From positions 1 to 17,948 of the forward strand of contig DAAK01000172.1 of assembly GCA_001701075.1 (NCBI GenBank): DNA of 17,948 nucleotides, read 5' to 3'. A program made the translations under genes and the position numbers. The notes under the pieces were generated by a model. That model made no database searches. It worked only from the letters and a program-made list of their open reading frames with translations, and was not told the origin of the DNA. Each line of letters begins with the position of its first letter. The stretch's first letter is position 1. The stretch is from Bacteroidales bacterium GP3. GTDB lineage: Bacteria > Bacteroidota > Bacteroidia > Bacteroidales > Muribaculaceae. This document shows positions 16,108-17,948 of this stretch, piece by piece.

Positions 16108-17093
16108 TCGAAAAGTTCTTTTAGCCTATTTATATATACTGCATTCCTGGCAAACTTTCTTACATCAATTGCCGGATAGCCCATCAGACGGTTTCCATCT
16201 CCGACATTACCGGGAATTCCTGATTGGGCTCCAAATTCATTGTGACTGCCAATTGTGATGTGACCGGAGAATCCTACTTGTCCACCTACCCGATTGCTGT
16301 CGCCGATTTTTGTACTCCCAGCAATGCCGGTCTGAGCCGCAAATACATTGTTCTTACCTATTTCAACATTATGGGCCACCATAATCAGATTGTCAAGCTT
16401 GGTGCCCTTCCCGATTCTGGTGCACCCAAAAGTAGCCCTGTCAATCGTGGTGTTGGCTCCTACCTCTACATTGTCTTCAATTTCTACGATGCCCGTCTGA
16501 GGAAGTTTCTCATATTCTCCGGCTGTATTTGGTGCGAACCCAAATCCGTCGCCTCCTACGACTACGCCACTGTGCAATATGCATCGATTGCCTATCTTGC
16601 ATCCGTCGTAGATTTTCACTCCTGAGTAGATTATGCAGTTATCTCCTATCTTTACCCCATCTCCCACATATGCTTGCGGATATATCTGGGTTCCTTTTCC
16701 GATTTCTGCTCCTTTACCTATATAAGCAAAGGCTCCGATATAGGCATCTTCAGGGATTTCTACTCCTTCTGATATATAGCAAGGATTCTCTATGCCTCTC
16801 TTTTTAGGCACTGAATCCTGTATCATACGCAGAAGTTCTGCAAGCGTTGCATACGGGTCTGCTACCTTTATCAGTGTTACTCCATTGGGATTCGGATGGT
16901 CGAAGTTGCTTGATACCAAAACAGCCGACGCTTTGGTCGACTCAATGAAATGTGCGTATTTCGGATTCGCTATGAATGTGATCTGCCCGGGGACAGCTTC
17001 TTCAATTTTTGCGAAGCCGGTCAGCTTTACGTTGGAGTCGCCTTCTACGACTCCGTTAATCAGTGAGGCCAAAGCCCCTGTGGTTATTTCCAT
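16086..17093 (-). CDS. lpxD: UDP-3-O-acylglucosamine N-acyltransferase
   Basis: The third lipid A enzyme adds a 3-hydroxyacyl chain to the free amine left by LpxC. It has 335 residues. The N-terminal uridine-binding domain (about 1-95) includes TFIANPKYAHF. The central hexapeptide-repeat helix covers about 105-300, with catalytic H241 in LIMVAHNVEIG, equal to E. coli H239. A C-terminal helix ends with RLKELFDELNRKQ. The order lpxD, lpxC-fabZ, lpxA is the usual one in Bacteroidota, and lpxD leads the operon here. The gap to lpxC-fabZ is 55 bases and carries part of a long hairpin. Confidence 0.95.
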   Translation of the reverse strand: MEITTGALASLINGVVEGDSNVKLTGFAKIEEAVPGQITFIANPKYAHFIESTKASAVLVSSNFDHPNPNGVTLIKVADPYATLAELLRMIQDSVPKKRGIENPCYISEGVEIPEDAYIGAFAYIGKGAEIGKGTQIYPQAYVGDGVKIGDNCIIYSGVKIYDGCKIGNRCILHSGVVVGGDGFGFAPNTAGEYEKLPQTGIVEIEDNVEVGANTTIDRATFGCTRIGKGTKLDNLIMVAHNVEIGKNNVFAAQTGIAGSTKIGDSNRVGGQVGFSGHITIGSHNEFGAQSGIPGNVGDGNRLMGYPAIDVRKFARNAVYINRLKELFDELNRKQ

Positions 17094-17169
17094 ACAAGTT
17101 TCAGACGAGGAGAATCTCTAATGAAAATGAAAGTTAATGTGTCTTGCAGACAATTCTTCAAATATTTTG

Positions 17170-17200
17170 CAAATATCGCAAAAAAATCTGACATAACAAT
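17170..17200 (-). promoter_or_regulatory. Probable promoter of the lpx operon
   Basis: On the minus strand GATATTTG (17177 down to 17170) matches seven of eight positions of TAnnTTTG, and ATTG (17200 down to 17197) lies 19 bases upstream. Transcription would start near 17163, giving a leader of about 70 bases before lpxD. An overlapping AATATTTG at 17166-17159 is an alternative with no good -33 element. Confidence 0.4.
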
Positions 17201-17291
17201 AAATTAAGGTAAAAAAAATGCTCTTGACCCTCTTTTATTGTTTTTTTTAAATATTCTTTAAAATACTTTTCCTGATTTGAAAAATTATTGT

Positions 17292-17299
17292 TAATTTTG
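17292..17299 (+). promoter_or_regulatory. -7 element of the epimerase operon promoter
   Basis: TAATTTTG at 17292-17299 matches TAnnTTTG exactly. I found no clear TTTG at the -33 spacing. It is framed by a seven-base inverted repeat, AATTATT (17283-17289) and AATAATT (17302-17308). The leader would be about 75 bases. Confidence 0.5.
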
Positions 17300-17381
17300 C
17301 AAATAATTGTATATGCACTCTTATTAAGGGGTCATTTACACAAAAACTTAAAATACTAACTAACCAATAAATCAAAACACA

Positions 17382-17804
17382 ATGGAAATTTCCCACATCG
17401 AGCACATTGGCATTGCAGTGCCTAACCTGGCTGAAGCCATCAAATACTACGAAGACGTACTTGGCCTCAAGTGCTACAAGCAAGAAGTAGTTGAAGATCA
17501 GAAAGTGACAACTGCTTTCTTCAAAGTTGGCGACACAAAGATCGAGCTTCTTGAAGCTACAAGCCCTGAAAGCACTATCGCTAAATTCATCGAGAAAAAC
17601 GGCGGCAAAGGTGGCATGCACCACATGGCTTTCGCTGTTGAAAGCGGTGTAGCCGAGGCTCTCGCAGAGTGTGAGCAAAAGGGAATCCGCACTATCGACA
17701 AAGCTCCTCGCAAAGGCGCCGACGGCCTACAGATCGCATTCCTTCACCCAAAATGCACTGAAGCTGTGCTTACCGAGCTTTGTGAAGACCCCTCTAAGAA
17801 ATAA
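17382..17804 (+). CDS. mce: Methylmalonyl-CoA epimerase
   Basis: A small VOC-fold metal enzyme of 140 residues that interconverts the (R) and (S) forms of methylmalonyl-CoA. It links the B12-dependent mutase to the biotin decarboxylase or carboxylase in the succinate-propionate route. Likely metal ligands are H8 (IEHIGIAV), E55 (KIELLE), H80 or H81 (GMHHMAF) and E132 (LTELCE). Two repeated beta-alpha-beta-beta-beta halves fill the protein and length is normal. The gene stands 19 bases before the carboxyltransferase subunit, which fixes its role. The leader upstream of the ATG is A-rich (AATCAAAACACA), with no Shine-Dalgarno, as usual in this phylum. Confidence 0.95.
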   Translation: MEISHIEHIGIAVPNLAEAIKYYEDVLGLKCYKQEVVEDQKVTTAFFKVGDTKIELLEATSPESTIAKFIEKNGGKGGMHHMAFAVESGVAEALAECEQKGIRTIDKAPRKGADGLQIAFLHPKCTEAVLTELCEDPSKK

Positions 17805-17823
17805 TCTTTCAATCAATTGAATA

Positions 17824-17948
17824 ATGACCACTCAAGAACAAAAGATTCAAGAGCTTATCGACAAGCGTGCCATCGCACGTCTTGGCGGTGGCGAGAAGGC
17901 AATTGCCAAGCAGCATGAACGCGGCAAATACACTGCACGCGAAAGAAT
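17824..17948 (+). CDS. mmdA: Methylmalonyl-CoA decarboxylase alpha / propionyl-CoA carboxyltransferase subunit, N-terminal part
   Basis: The frame starts with MTTQEQKIQELIDKRAIARL and is open to the end of the window (41 codons seen of about 515 expected). The stretch LGGGEKAIAKQHERGKYTARER is the N-terminus of the acyl-CoA carboxyltransferase family (PccB/MmdA). After an epimerase in Bacteroidales this is usually the alpha subunit of a sodium-pumping methylmalonyl-CoA decarboxylase. A propionyl-CoA carboxylase is the other option, and only the genes beyond the window can decide. Confidence 0.88.
   Translation, partial: MTTQEQKIQELIDKRAIARLGGGEKAIAKQHERGKYTARER

Overview
The window looks like a stretch of ordinary chromosome from an anaerobic gut-type Bacteroidota, most likely order Bacteroidales; Muribaculaceae is a low-confidence guess. 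Four things point there: Bacteroidales-type promoters (TAnnTTTG near -7) with no Shine-Dalgarno sequences, an LpxC-FabZ fusion protein, a DUF4295 tail, and a methylmalonyl-CoA epimerase followed by a carboxyltransferase as in the succinate-to-propionate pathway. No phage, insertion sequence, CRISPR array or tRNA was seen.

Layout. 1-160: tail of a DUF4295 protein and its terminator. 208-7227 (+ strand): glutamine-dependent NAD synthase, a TsaC/Sua5-type tRNA-modification enzyme, a membrane sugar-phosphate transferase that starts polysaccharide assembly, a ClC chloride transporter or channel with CBS domains, a cluster of three palindromes, and methionyl-tRNA formyltransferase. 7251-8264 (- strand): a YghZ-like aldo/keto reductase, divergent from a Crp/Fnr-type regulator (8455-9156, +). 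A bidirectional terminator separates the regulator from the convergent men genes.

9218-13797 (- strand) is a tightly packed menaquinone operon, menD-menB-menC-menE, without menF. 13872-17093 (- strand) is the early lipid A operon, lpxD-lpxC/fabZ-lpxA, lying just upstream of menD. 17382-17948 (+ strand) holds methylmalonyl-CoA epimerase and the start of a biotin-dependent carboxyltransferase subunit.

The genes serve core metabolism: NAD, translation initiation and tRNA modification, menaquinone for anaerobic respiration (fumarate reduction), lipid A, and the route from succinate to propionate. I found no clear new biological system. The points most worth a second look are the three-palindrome cluster at 6162-6253, a long hairpin spanning the lpxD stop codon, the hairpin and non-ATG start of menD, channel-like residues in the ClC protein, an unaccompanied sugar-phosphate transferase, and a 14-base repeat spaced exactly 50 bases apart in the crp/reductase promoter region. 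Three long-ORF starts were corrected from TTG to a better downstream codon (nadE, menE, menD).
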